A stretch of 52,404 bases of DNA from Candidatus Omnitrophota bacterium (GTDB taxonomy: Bacteria > Omnitrophota > Gorgyraeia > Zapsychrales > Fredricksoniimonadaceae), in contig JADFZK010000018.1 in assembly GCA_015232565.1 (NCBI GenBank), positions 1 through 52,404 of the forward strand, read 5' to 3'. Made by a program: the position numbers and the translations under genes. The notes beneath the pieces were generated by a model. The model had not been told where the DNA came from, searched no databases, and was given only the letters and a program-made list of their open reading frames with translations. Numbering within the stretch: the stretch's first letter is position 1; each line of letters opens with the position of its first letter. Positions 27,377-34,730 of this stretch are shown piece after piece.

Positions 27377-29514
27377 ACCTTTCCCACGTCAGGAAAGTTG
27401 CCAAGGAATTAAATATCCGGCCGGAGCAGGCCGAAAGTGTGGTCGTTCTCCTGGATGGGGGGGCGACCATTCCTTTTATTGCCCGTTATCGCAAGGAAGT
27501 TACCGGCACTCTGGATGAAGTGGCGGTTACCGCCATCCGCGACCGGATGAAGGAGCTTAAGGACCTGGACGATCGGCGCGCCGTTATCCTGGAGTCTATC
27601 GAGAAGCAAGGCAAGCTTACTTTGGAGCTTAAGCAAAAGATCGAGGCGGCGCTTACTATTACCAGCCTGGAAGACCTTTATTTACCGTTTAAACCCAAGC
27701 GCCGGACCCGCGGGATGATCGCCAAAGAAAAAGGCCTTGAGCCTTTGGCCGAGTTGATCTTCCGGCAGGATCCGTCTTTCGATCCCGGCGGTGAGGCCTT
27801 AAAATATGTGGATCCCGCCAAAGAACTCAAGGATGTTTCCGCCGTTCTGGCGGGCGCGCGCGATATTATCGGCGAGTGGATAAACGAGAACGCCGAAAGC
27901 CGGGCCAAAGTGCGCGAGCTTTACCTGGCTAAGGGTAAATTCCATTCCCGGGTCATTAAAGGTAAAGAAGAAGCCGCGGTCAAGTTTAAGGATTATTTTG
28001 ATTGGCAGGAGGAGGTGGCTACCGCGCCGTCACACCGGGTGCTGGCGGCCCGGCGGGGAGAGAAAGAACAATTCCTGCTGTTGCGGATCGTGGTCGCGGA
28101 GGCCGTTGCCTTGCAGTTGTTAAAGGAGCATTTTCTTAAAAAAAGCAGTTTGCCTTCGCCCTCGGCCCTGGAAGTCGACATGGCGCTGGAAGACGCTTAT
28201 CGCCGGTTGTTGGCGCCGTCCATCGAGAATGAAGTGCGCCTGGTGACTAAAGAGAAAGCCGATGCCGAGGCGATCCAGACGTTTATAGCCAATCTGCGGC
28301 AATTATTGATGGCGCCGCCTTTGGGTCAGTTAATGGTGATGGGTATCGACCCTGGTTTGCGGACCGGTTGCAAGGTGGTGTGCCTGGATCAGCAGGGTAA
28401 GTTGTTAACCTATCAGACCATTTATCTGGCGCAGAGTGAAGCCCGGGAACGGGAGGCGGCGGAGGTGGTTGGGGCCCTGGTCAAGAAATACAATATCGCA
28501 GTGATCGCTATTGGCAATGGCACCGCGTCTCGCGAGACCGAGGCGTTCATTAACGGGCTTAAACTTAAAGACGTAAAAGTAATGATGGTCAGTGAAAGCG
28601 GCGCTTCGTATTATTCGGCTTCCGAAGTGGCGCGCCGCGAGTTCCCGGACCTGGATGTGTCGGTGCGGGGTTCGGTGTCGATCGCCCGCCGTCTGCAGGA
28701 TCCTTTGGCCGAGCTGGTCAAGCTGGACCCCAAGAATATTGGGGTCGGGCAATATCAGCATGACGTCGACCAGTCCAAGCTTAAGCAGTCGCTGGACGAC
28801 GTTACCATGAGCTGTGTGAACATGGTGGGGGTGGACCTGAATACCGCCAGTGCCGAGCTTTTAATGTATGTGTCCGGAGTGGGCCCGGCTTTGGCCAAGA
28901 ATGTGGTCGAGTTCCGTAATGCCAATGGCCGCTTTCGGAAACGGGACAACATCCTTAATGTGCCGCGTTTCAGTATGAAAGCTTATGAACAGGCCGCCGG
29001 ATTTCTGAGGGTTATCGACGGCGATAATCCGCTGGATGCCAGCGCGGTCCATCCGGAAAGTTATCCGGTGGTGGAACGGATGGCCAGGAGCCTTAATTGT
29101 TCCTTGCCCGAGCTGATGGCCGACGATAGATTGCGCGCGCGTATCGACCTTAAGCAATTTGTAACCGAGGCCATCGGCTTACCGACTTTGAAAGACATCC
29201 TGTCCGAACTGGCCAAGCCCGGCCGGGATCCGCGGGCCCGGTTTGAATTTGTGCATTTTAAGGATGGCATTAATTGTATTGAAGACCTGGCGAAAGATAT
29301 GGCTTTAACCGGCGTGGTAACCAACGTGACCGATTTTGGCGCTTTTGTGGATATCGGGGTCCATCACGACGGGCTGGTTCATATCAGTGAATTGTCGGAC
29401 AAATATGTAAAGCATCCTTCCGATATTGTGAAATTGCACCAGAAGGTAAGTGTGGTAGTAAAAGACATCGACCTGGTGCGTAAACGTATTGCTTTAACGA
29501 TGAAATCGCGGTAA
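27373..29514 (+). CDS. tex: Tex-type S1 RNA-binding protein
   Basis: A 713-residue cytoplasmic nucleic-acid-binding protein. The order is Tex N-terminal helical domain, YqgF/RNase-H-like domain (MGIDPGLRTGCKVVCLD near residue 325, GNGTASRETEAF), helix-hairpin-helix (LLMYVSGVGPALAKNVVEFR near residue 498) and a C-terminal S1 domain (VTDFGAFVDIGVHHDGLVHI near 650). Tex is involved in transcription and RNA-related processes; the precise role is unsettled. Its start overlaps the preceding small gene by 4 nt. Confidence 0.95.
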   Translation: MNLSHVRKVAKELNIRPEQAESVVVLLDGGATIPFIARYRKEVTGTLDEVAVTAIRDRMKELKDLDDRRAVILESIEKQGKLTLELKQKIEAALTITSLEDLYLPFKPKRRTRGMIAKEKGLEPLAELIFRQDPSFDPGGEALKYVDPAKELKDVSAVLAGARDIIGEWINENAESRAKVRELYLAKGKFHSRVIKGKEEAAVKFKDYFDWQEEVATAPSHRVLAARRGEKEQFLLLRIVVAEAVALQLLKEHFLKKSSLPSPSALEVDMALEDAYRRLLAPSIENEVRLVTKEKADAEAIQTFIANLRQLLMAPPLGQLMVMGIDPGLRTGCKVVCLDQQGKLLTYQTIYLAQSEAREREAAEVVGALVKKYNIAVIAIGNGTASRETEAFINGLKLKDVKVMMVSESGASYYSASEVARREFPDLDVSVRGSVSIARRLQDPLAELVKLDPKNIGVGQYQHDVDQSKLKQSLDDVTMSCVNMVGVDLNTASAELLMYVSGVGPALAKNVVEFRNANGRFRKRDNILNVPRFSMKAYEQAAGFLRVIDGDNPLDASAVHPESYPVVERMARSLNCSLPELMADDRLRARIDLKQFVTEAIGLPTLKDILSELAKPGRDPRARFEFVHFKDGINCIEDLAKDMALTGVVTNVTDFGAFVDIGVHHDGLVHISELSDKYVKHPSDIVKLHQKVSVVVKDIDLVRKRIALTMKSR

Positions 29515-29583
29515 TCCCAATTATTTAACAATTATTTAACGAATTCACTTGAATTTGCCCGGTCGAAGCGGAAAATTGTATTT

Positions 29584-31269
29584 ATGTCATATCTGGTATT
29601 GGCGCGTAAATATCGCCCGCAAACATTTGCTGATGTAATCGGACAGTCCGAGATAACCGACAAGCTTAAGAATGCCCTGGCTTGCGGCCGGACTGCGCAT
29701 GCCTATTTGTTCTGCGGCCCGCGCGGCGTAGGCAAGACTACCTGCGCGCGCATCCTGGCCATGGAGCTTAACAAGAATACTCCGGCGGGATCGTCCCAGG
29801 GGTCTTTGGACCTGGGCATGCAGACTGCGCTGGATATTATCGAGATCGATGGCGCTTCCAATAACAGTGTGGATGATATCCGCGCCCTCCGCGACAGTGC
29901 CCAGTTAATGCCGATGGGCGGAGGCGTAAAGATCTATATAATCGATGAAGTCCATATGTTAAGCCCCGCGGCTTTTAATGCTCTTCTGAAGACGCTGGAA
30001 GAGCCGCCCAAGCATGTAAAGTTTGTATTTGCCACAACTGATCCCAATAAACTGCCTTTGACCGTGGTTTCCCGTTGTCAGCGTTTTGATTTTCGCCGTA
30101 TACCGCTGGAGCAAATGGCCGGTTCTTTAAAGAGCGTGTGTTTTAAGGAAGGTTTTAACGCTAACGAAGACGCCTTGTTTGCTATCGCCCGGGCTTCCCA
30201 GGGCAGTATGCGCGATGCTTTGAGCGTGCTTGACCAGTTGAGTTCGGCTTCTTCCGGCAAGATTGACCTGGCCGAAGTTAATGCCATGTTGGGGATTGTT
30301 GAGATCGACCAGCTGTTTGCCCTGGCGGAAGCGCTTTTGCTGAAGAACTTCCCTGAGGCTTTAAAGATCCTGGACAACATTGCCGGTAAGGGAAAAAGCA
30401 TCAAACAACTTTCGCAGGATCTGGTGGGGTTCTTTCGTAATTTGATGGTTATGAAAGCCGGCGGCCCGGAATTGCAGGACCTTATAGATCATTCGGCTTC
30501 GTACAAGAAAATGCTTTTCGACCTGGTGGGCCTGGTCTCCATGGCCGAGATCCTGGCTATGATCGACCGGCTGGTGGAATCCCAGGATACTGCGCGGATA
30601 ATTGAAATGCCTCAGCTGGCGCTGGAGATAGCGTTGGCGAGGATAACGCTGACCGCTAATTCGGGTGCGGGTAATGTTCCTTTGGCGGCGGTGCCTCTGC
30701 CTGTTAACGCTGCGGTTCCGGTTAAGCCGGCTGCGGTTGTTCCCGGCATGATCCTGAACAATAATCGGGGGATGGTATCCATAGAGCCGATCAAGTTGGA
30801 TAATCTGGCCAATGCCATCGTACCGATCCCGGCCGCCACGAACGCGCCAACGCCCCAGGCCGCCGTGAATCCGCCGGCAAGTCCGGCCGCTACGACCTCG
30901 ATGGCCGCCCTCGCCAATATTGTCCGTAACTGGAATACTTTGACCCATAATGTTTGTCAGCAATCCATGTCGGTGGGCACCTATCTTCAGGAAGGCCGCC
31001 CGCTCAAATTCGACGGGCGCAAATTGACCATCGGGTTCACGCCCGATAATGAGTTCCATAAAGAGTTCCTCGATCAGCCGGCGAACCTGAAAGTCCTCCG
31101 GGAATCCGTAGCGCAAGCTTTTAGTTTAGACGTGGTTATCGACCTGGTGATCACGGAAGAGACCGATACCTATCAGGTGGCCGCCGCGGTTAATGACGCG
31201 CTGGCGATCTTTGGCGGTGAAGTGGTAAACGAATGGGACAGCGACGATGGGTTATCCAAAAGTAATTGA
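29584..31269 (+). CDS. dnaX: DNA polymerase III subunit gamma/tau (clamp loader), zinc-module cysteines absent
   Basis: A 561-residue AAA+ clamp-loader subunit. It has the usual start SYLVLARKYRPQTFADVIGQ, Walker A GPRGVGKTT at 45-53, the DIIEIDGASNNSVDDIR segment, Walker B IIDEVHMLS and sensor 1 FATTDPNKLP. In most bacteria a four-Cys zinc module lies between Walker A and the EIDGAS motif. Here residues 62-81 contain no Cys. After a Pro/Ala-rich linker (about 350-440) a tau-like C-terminal domain follows. The recR start lies within its 3' end, the common dnaX-recR arrangement without ybaB. No AAAAAAG-type frameshift site was found. Confidence 0.95.
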   Translation: MSYLVLARKYRPQTFADVIGQSEITDKLKNALACGRTAHAYLFCGPRGVGKTTCARILAMELNKNTPAGSSQGSLDLGMQTALDIIEIDGASNNSVDDIRALRDSAQLMPMGGGVKIYIIDEVHMLSPAAFNALLKTLEEPPKHVKFVFATTDPNKLPLTVVSRCQRFDFRRIPLEQMAGSLKSVCFKEGFNANEDALFAIARASQGSMRDALSVLDQLSSASSGKIDLAEVNAMLGIVEIDQLFALAEALLLKNFPEALKILDNIAGKGKSIKQLSQDLVGFFRNLMVMKAGGPELQDLIDHSASYKKMLFDLVGLVSMAEILAMIDRLVESQDTARIIEMPQLALEIALARITLTANSGAGNVPLAAVPLPVNAAVPVKPAAVVPGMILNNNRGMVSIEPIKLDNLANAIVPIPAATNAPTPQAAVNPPASPAATTSMAALANIVRNWNTLTHNVCQQSMSVGTYLQEGRPLKFDGRKLTIGFTPDNEFHKEFLDQPANLKVLRESVAQAFSLDVVIDLVITEETDTYQVAAAVNDALAIFGGEVVNEWDSDDGLSKSN

Positions 31270-31900
31270 AGACCTGATAGAAAGCCTGATGAAACTGCCC
31301 GGTATCGGCCGGCGCAGTGCCGAGCGCATTATCTTCTGGCTCCTGGACCATTCCGATGACGACGCGGCGGTCCTGGCCGAGCGGGTCCTGGAACTGAAAG
31401 CCAAATTGCGTTTTTGCCGTTTGTGTAATAATTTCACCGAAATTGATACTTGCCCTATTTGTACCGACCAAACCCGTGACTCGGCGATCCTTTGTGTGGT
31501 AGAGAATCCCAAAGATGCTATGGCTATCGAGAAGACCGGGTTTTTTAAGGGCCAGTATTTTGTGCTTTTGGGAACGGTGGCTCCTTCCGAAGGGCAGGGT
31601 CTTGAGGACCTGGCTTTGCATAAACTTTTCAACAAGATCAAGGCGGACGGAGTGACGGAAGTAGTTATTGCTACCGACGCCGACCTGGAAGGTGAGCTTA
31701 CCGCGTTACATCTTATCAAGGCCTTGCGCCCGCTGGATATTAAAGTTTCCCGTATTGGTATCGGCCTGCCGGCGGGTGGGGCGGTCGAGTTTGCCGATAT
31801 GTCCACCTTAAGCATGTCCTTCAAATCCCGGCGCGAAGTGGTGCCGCTGGCGGCTCAGGGATCGGCTAATAACGATCCGGCCGGAATTGGGGCCATATGA
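31247..31900 (+). CDS. recR: Recombination protein RecR
   Basis: A 217-residue protein acting with RecF/RecO to load RecA at gaps. It has an N-terminal helix-hairpin-helix (LMKLPGIGRRSAERI), a four-Cys zinc finger (Cys57, 60, 69 and 72 in FCRLCNNFTEIDTCPIC) and a Toprim domain (LCVVENPKDAMAIEKTG; ATDADLEGELTALHL). A C-terminal segment ending about residue 190 is typical, and the last 20-25 residues are a low-complexity tail. It starts 23 nt inside dnaX and overlaps the next gene by 4 nt. Confidence 0.96.
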   Translation: MGYPKVIEDLIESLMKLPGIGRRSAERIIFWLLDHSDDDAAVLAERVLELKAKLRFCRLCNNFTEIDTCPICTDQTRDSAILCVVENPKDAMAIEKTGFFKGQYFVLLGTVAPSEGQGLEDLALHKLFNKIKADGVTEVVIATDADLEGELTALHLIKALRPLDIKVSRIGIGLPAGGAVEFADMSTLSMSFKSRREVVPLAAQGSANNDPAGIGAI

Positions 31901-32286
31901 TAGTTGAGGTCTTTTCATTATGCGACGCGGCCACGTCCGACGGCGGTAAACTTAATATCCTGGGTTCCTTTGATGTGATCCGGGTGCAAAAACTGCCCGC
32001 GGTACTGGCACATTGCTCTATCGCTATTCGTTTGCGTTTTTTTGCCCTGGAGAAAGGCGATCATCATATCGAAGTGCGTTTTATCGACGCCGATGGCCAG
32101 GGCATCATCCCGCCGTCCGCTGGCAGTGTTAAGGTGGATTTTTCTTCCGAACAACGTTCGGCGGCGTTCAATCTGGTCCTTAACATTCCCGGTTTAAAGA
32201 TCGATAAGGCCGGGGAATACGCCCTGGAACTGCGGGTTGCCGGCCAAGTTGTCATCTCACTGCCGCTGGATGTGCGCCTGCAATAA
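31897..32286 (+). CDS. DUF6941-like small beta-rich protein
   Basis: A 129-residue protein with no signal peptide or membrane segment. The pattern CDAATSDGGKLNILGSFDVI at the N-terminus, a central FFALEKGDHHIEVRFID strand pair and a C-terminal GEYALELRVAGQVVISLPL match proteins often annotated DUF6941. These are usually uncharacterised and beta-sandwich-like. The start overlaps the recR stop (ATGA), so it is part of the dnaX-recR unit. Function unknown. Confidence 0.65.
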   Translation: MIVEVFSLCDAATSDGGKLNILGSFDVIRVQKLPAVLAHCSIAIRLRFFALEKGDHHIEVRFIDADGQGIIPPSAGSVKVDFSSEQRSAAFNLVLNIPGLKIDKAGEYALELRVAGQVVISLPLDVRLQ

Positions 32287-32357
32287 TGTAAGGTTTTATT
32301 CGCGCTGGCGACATACCTTTGTAAATTCTCGGAAAAATTAAATTCATGGAGGTTTTT

Positions 32358-33011
32358 ATGGCTTATCAATTCCCGATCCTCAAGTATTCCTACGACGCGC
32401 TCGAGCCTTTTATCGACGCCCGGACAATGGAGACTCATTACTCCAAACATCACAAGACCTATTGCGAACGTTTCAACGCCGCTATTGCGGGGAAACCGGA
32501 ACTGGCGGCATTATCTGGAGAGGCGATCCTGGCTTGTATTGACAAAGTCCCGGAAGATGTGCGTGCGGCGGTGCGCAATAATGGCGGCGGTGCGGTTAAT
32601 CATTCGCTTTTCTGGGACGTGATCGGCCCAAAGGCTGGCGGTGAACCACAAGGCGCGGTGGCTGAAGCTATCAAGTCGGCTTTTGGTTCTTTTGCCGAGT
32701 TCAAGGCCAAGTTCTCGGATGCGGCTACCACCCAGTTCGGCTCGGGATGGGCCTGGCTGGTTCTTAATAAGGAAGGCAAGCTGGAGATCATGAAGACCGC
32801 CAATCAGGACAGCCCGCTCTCGGTGGGTAAGGTCCCGGTGCTGCTTATTGATGTTTGGGAACATGCTTATTACCTTAAATACCAGAATCGGCGTGTTGAG
32901 TACATTGAGGCTTTTTACAATGTTATCAACTGGTCAAGAGTGGGCGAGCTTTATGCGGCGGCCAAAGCGGCTGGTAAAACCTGTGGCACCGGCTGTTGTT
33001 CTTGTTCCTGA
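32358..33011 (+). CDS. sodA: Superoxide dismutase, Mn-type signature, with Cys-rich C-terminal tail
   Basis: A 217-residue Fe/Mn superoxide dismutase. The ATG at 32358 follows GGAGG; an in-frame ATG at 32346 lies upstream of that site and is rejected. Metal ligands are His27 ([12 protein letters not shown]), the His of AVNHSLFW, and Asp and His of [21 protein letters not shown] and TANQDSPL are the Mn-type choices (Gly and Gln), not the Fe-type. The protein lacks a signal peptide, so it is cytoplasmic. Beyond the usual end near [16 protein letters not shown] comes [11 protein letters not shown], with four cysteines (209, 213, 214, 216). Such a tail is not a normal part of the family. Confidence 0.95.
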   Translation: MAYQFPILKYSYDALEPFIDARTMETHYSKHHKTYCERFNAAIAGKPELAALSGEAILACIDKVPEDVRAAVRNNGGGAVNHSLFWDVIGPKAGGEPQGAVAEAIKSAFGSFAEFKAKFSDAATTQFGSGWAWLVLNKEGKLEIMKTANQDSPLSVGKVPVLLIDVWEHAYYLKYQNRRVEYIEAFYNVINWSRVGELYAAAKAAGKTCGTGCCSCS

Positions 33012-33012
33012 A

Positions 33013-33744
33013 ATGGAACGTTTCGCGCGGACCGAACTGCTTTTGGGTAAAGAAAAGCTGGGTCGACTTAATAATGCCCAGGTGCTGGTAGTGGGCCTGG
33101 GAGCGGTTGGCGGGCATTGTGTTGAGGCCCTGGTTCGTGCGGGGGTGGGTTCCTTACGGCTGGTAGATTTTGATATTATCCGCCTTTCTAATGTAAATCG
33201 TCATATCTGGGCTACCGAACAAACGATAGGCCGTGCAAAAGCCGAAGTGGCGCTTGAACGGCTTACTTCTATTAATCCTGCAGTCAAGATCAGCCTGTTT
33301 AATGGTTTTGCCGCGCCCGAGACTTTTGAGCAGGTTTTTACTCAAAAGTTCGCTGTCGCGGTGGATGCTATTGATTCCCTGAATCCAAAAGTTCAGTTTT
33401 TAGCTGAATGCTGGCGCCGCGAGCAATGCGTAGTGGCTTCCATGGGGGCGGCAACTCGCACTGATCCGTTAAAAGTGCGTACTGCCGACATTTTCGACAC
33501 CCGGGTTTGCCCCCTGGCCGCCCGGATGCGCCGCCGCTTGAAAGAGCTGGGGATGGGCCGCGGCGTACGCTGTGTGTATTCCGAAGAAGTTCAGGACGTG
33601 CACACACTTTCGCAGGATGCTCCGCCCGAACCGGGCGATTATCTCCGCGGCCGGCCGCGCCGGCGTTTAGGCAGTCTTTCCACGCTCACCGGTATCTTTG
33701 GCCTCACCCTGGCGCAATTGGCCATTGATCAGATCATCTCGTAA
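33013..33744 (+). CDS. tcdA: tRNA threonylcarbamoyladenosine dehydratase (TcdA/CsdL family)
   Basis: A 243-residue E1/ThiF-like ATP-dependent protein that cyclises t6A37 of tRNAs to ct6A. The ATP-binding Rossmann motif VVGLGAVGGHCVEALVRAG, the RLVDFDIIRLSNVNRHIWA segment and DAIDSLNPKVQFLAEC match TcdA. SMGAATRTDPLKVRTADI is the usual continuation. The start at ATG 33013 is one base after the sod stop, with no clear ribosome site, so translation probably reinitiates. A frame extending upstream into sod is not coding. Confidence 0.88.
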   Translation: MERFARTELLLGKEKLGRLNNAQVLVVGLGAVGGHCVEALVRAGVGSLRLVDFDIIRLSNVNRHIWATEQTIGRAKAEVALERLTSINPAVKISLFNGFAAPETFEQVFTQKFAVAVDAIDSLNPKVQFLAECWRREQCVVASMGAATRTDPLKVRTADIFDTRVCPLAARMRRRLKELGMGRGVRCVYSEEVQDVHTLSQDAPPEPGDYLRGRPRRRLGSLSTLTGIFGLTLAQLAIDQIIS

Positions 33745-33752
33745 AACTGGAT

Positions 33753-33774
33753 CTCTCGATAGAGAGTATTTTTT
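33753..33774 (+). terminator. Short rho-independent-like terminator after tcdA
   Basis: A CTCTC/GAGAG stem with loop GATA is followed by TATTTTTT. The stem is only 5 bp, so moderate strength is expected. Confidence 0.5.
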
Positions 33775-33816
33775 ATTTAATAAATATACATGAGATAACG
33801 AAAAGGGGGGAATGGT

Positions 33817-34569
33817 ATGGTGATCCGGTCTATGTTGGTATTTCTTTTGTTACTGGTTTCAGCAGTGCCTGCGGCGCTGGCGGAAGAGGCCAGTCCGAAG
33901 CTGGCAGGTGTTGGCGTAGTGATGATGACCAGCCCGTACCACGGAGCCGGATCAGCGGTAATGCCGGTGCCTTCTTTCGCCTGGGATTACAAGGGGTTTT
34001 ATATTCGCGGCATCGAGGCGGGGTATGCGTTTTATGACCAGGGCGGGCTGAAACTGAGCGCGATCACCTCTCCCCGGATGATGGGGTACAGTTCTGAAGA
34101 CAGCCCGGCGCTGGCCGGGATGGAAGACCGGGAACGGTCGCTGGATGCGGGGTTGCGCGCCGAGCTTGAATTGCCGTTTGGCAAGGATTTGTCGGTGAAC
34201 GCCAAGTTTCTTAACGATACAATGTCTCGCTATGACGGCCGTGAAGGTGAGTTGTCGCTGGAGCAGTTCGTTAAGGGAAAATTCTTTAGGTTAAGGCTGT
34301 CTGGCGGCGTGAAGGCCCAGTCGAGCGAGTTGACGGGTTACTATTACGGTGTTCGGGGGGCAGAGGAGGGATTCGATCGCCCGGCATATTCACCCGGCAT
34401 GGCGATCAATCCGTTCGTAGGGATAATGCTCAGTTCCGGTTTCTCAAAAGAATGGCCAGTCATCTTGCGGGTGGGGGTGGATTTTCTGGATCCTGTTATC
34501 CGGAGAAGCCCCATTGTTGAAGACAGCTATACGGCGACCGCGATGCTGGGTTTTGCCCGGCGATTTTAA
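33817..34569 (+). CDS. MipA/OmpV-like outer-membrane protein
   Basis: A 250-residue protein with a signal peptide (about 1-22, ending AALA). The mature part has alternating amphipathic strands ending in aromatic FARRF, as for an outer-membrane beta-barrel. MPVPSFAWDYKGFYIRG with the AGYAFY and DLSVNAKFLND segments fit the MipA/OmpV family, known as scaffolds or porin-like proteins. The ATG at 33817 follows a G-rich GGGGGG site. It stands alone between two transcription units. Confidence 0.75.
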   Translation: MVIRSMLVFLLLLVSAVPAALAEEASPKLAGVGVVMMTSPYHGAGSAVMPVPSFAWDYKGFYIRGIEAGYAFYDQGGLKLSAITSPRMMGYSSEDSPALAGMEDRERSLDAGLRAELELPFGKDLSVNAKFLNDTMSRYDGREGELSLEQFVKGKFFRLRLSGGVKAQSSELTGYYYGVRGAEEGFDRPAYSPGMAINPFVGIMLSSGFSKEWPVILRVGVDFLDPVIRRSPIVEDSYTATAMLGFARRF

Positions 34570-34605
34570 TCCAGGCAGAGAATCAGGGTTATTTTTTCTT
34601 GCCCC

Positions 34606-34633
34606 TTGAAAATTCGTATTTATGTGCCATACT
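34606..34633 (+). promoter_or_regulatory. Promoter of the GLUG/CARDB protein gene
   Basis: TTGAAA (34606-34611) and CATACT (34628-34633) are separated by 16 bp. The predicted transcript starts near 34640. Confidence 0.65.
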
Positions 34634-34730
34634 TATCGAGGTTGGTCTTTAACTTTGGTCAGGAGGAGCTAGAATGGCGCATATTGCAACGAAATACAAT
34701 GGTAAGGTAATTAAACCCCTGGAGGAAAGT

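Noticed and set aside
30385..30400. Possible DnaX programmed frameshift site (A-rich run GGAAAAAGC)
   Set aside because: Only five A residues precede the G, and the reading phase does not give the A-AAA-AAG heptamer. No supporting stem-loop or early stop was seen.
32848..33012. Upstream extension of tcdA into the sod gene
   Set aside because: This stretch is an alternative frame of the SOD C-terminus. The TcdA family begins at ERFARTELLLG, right after ATG 33013.
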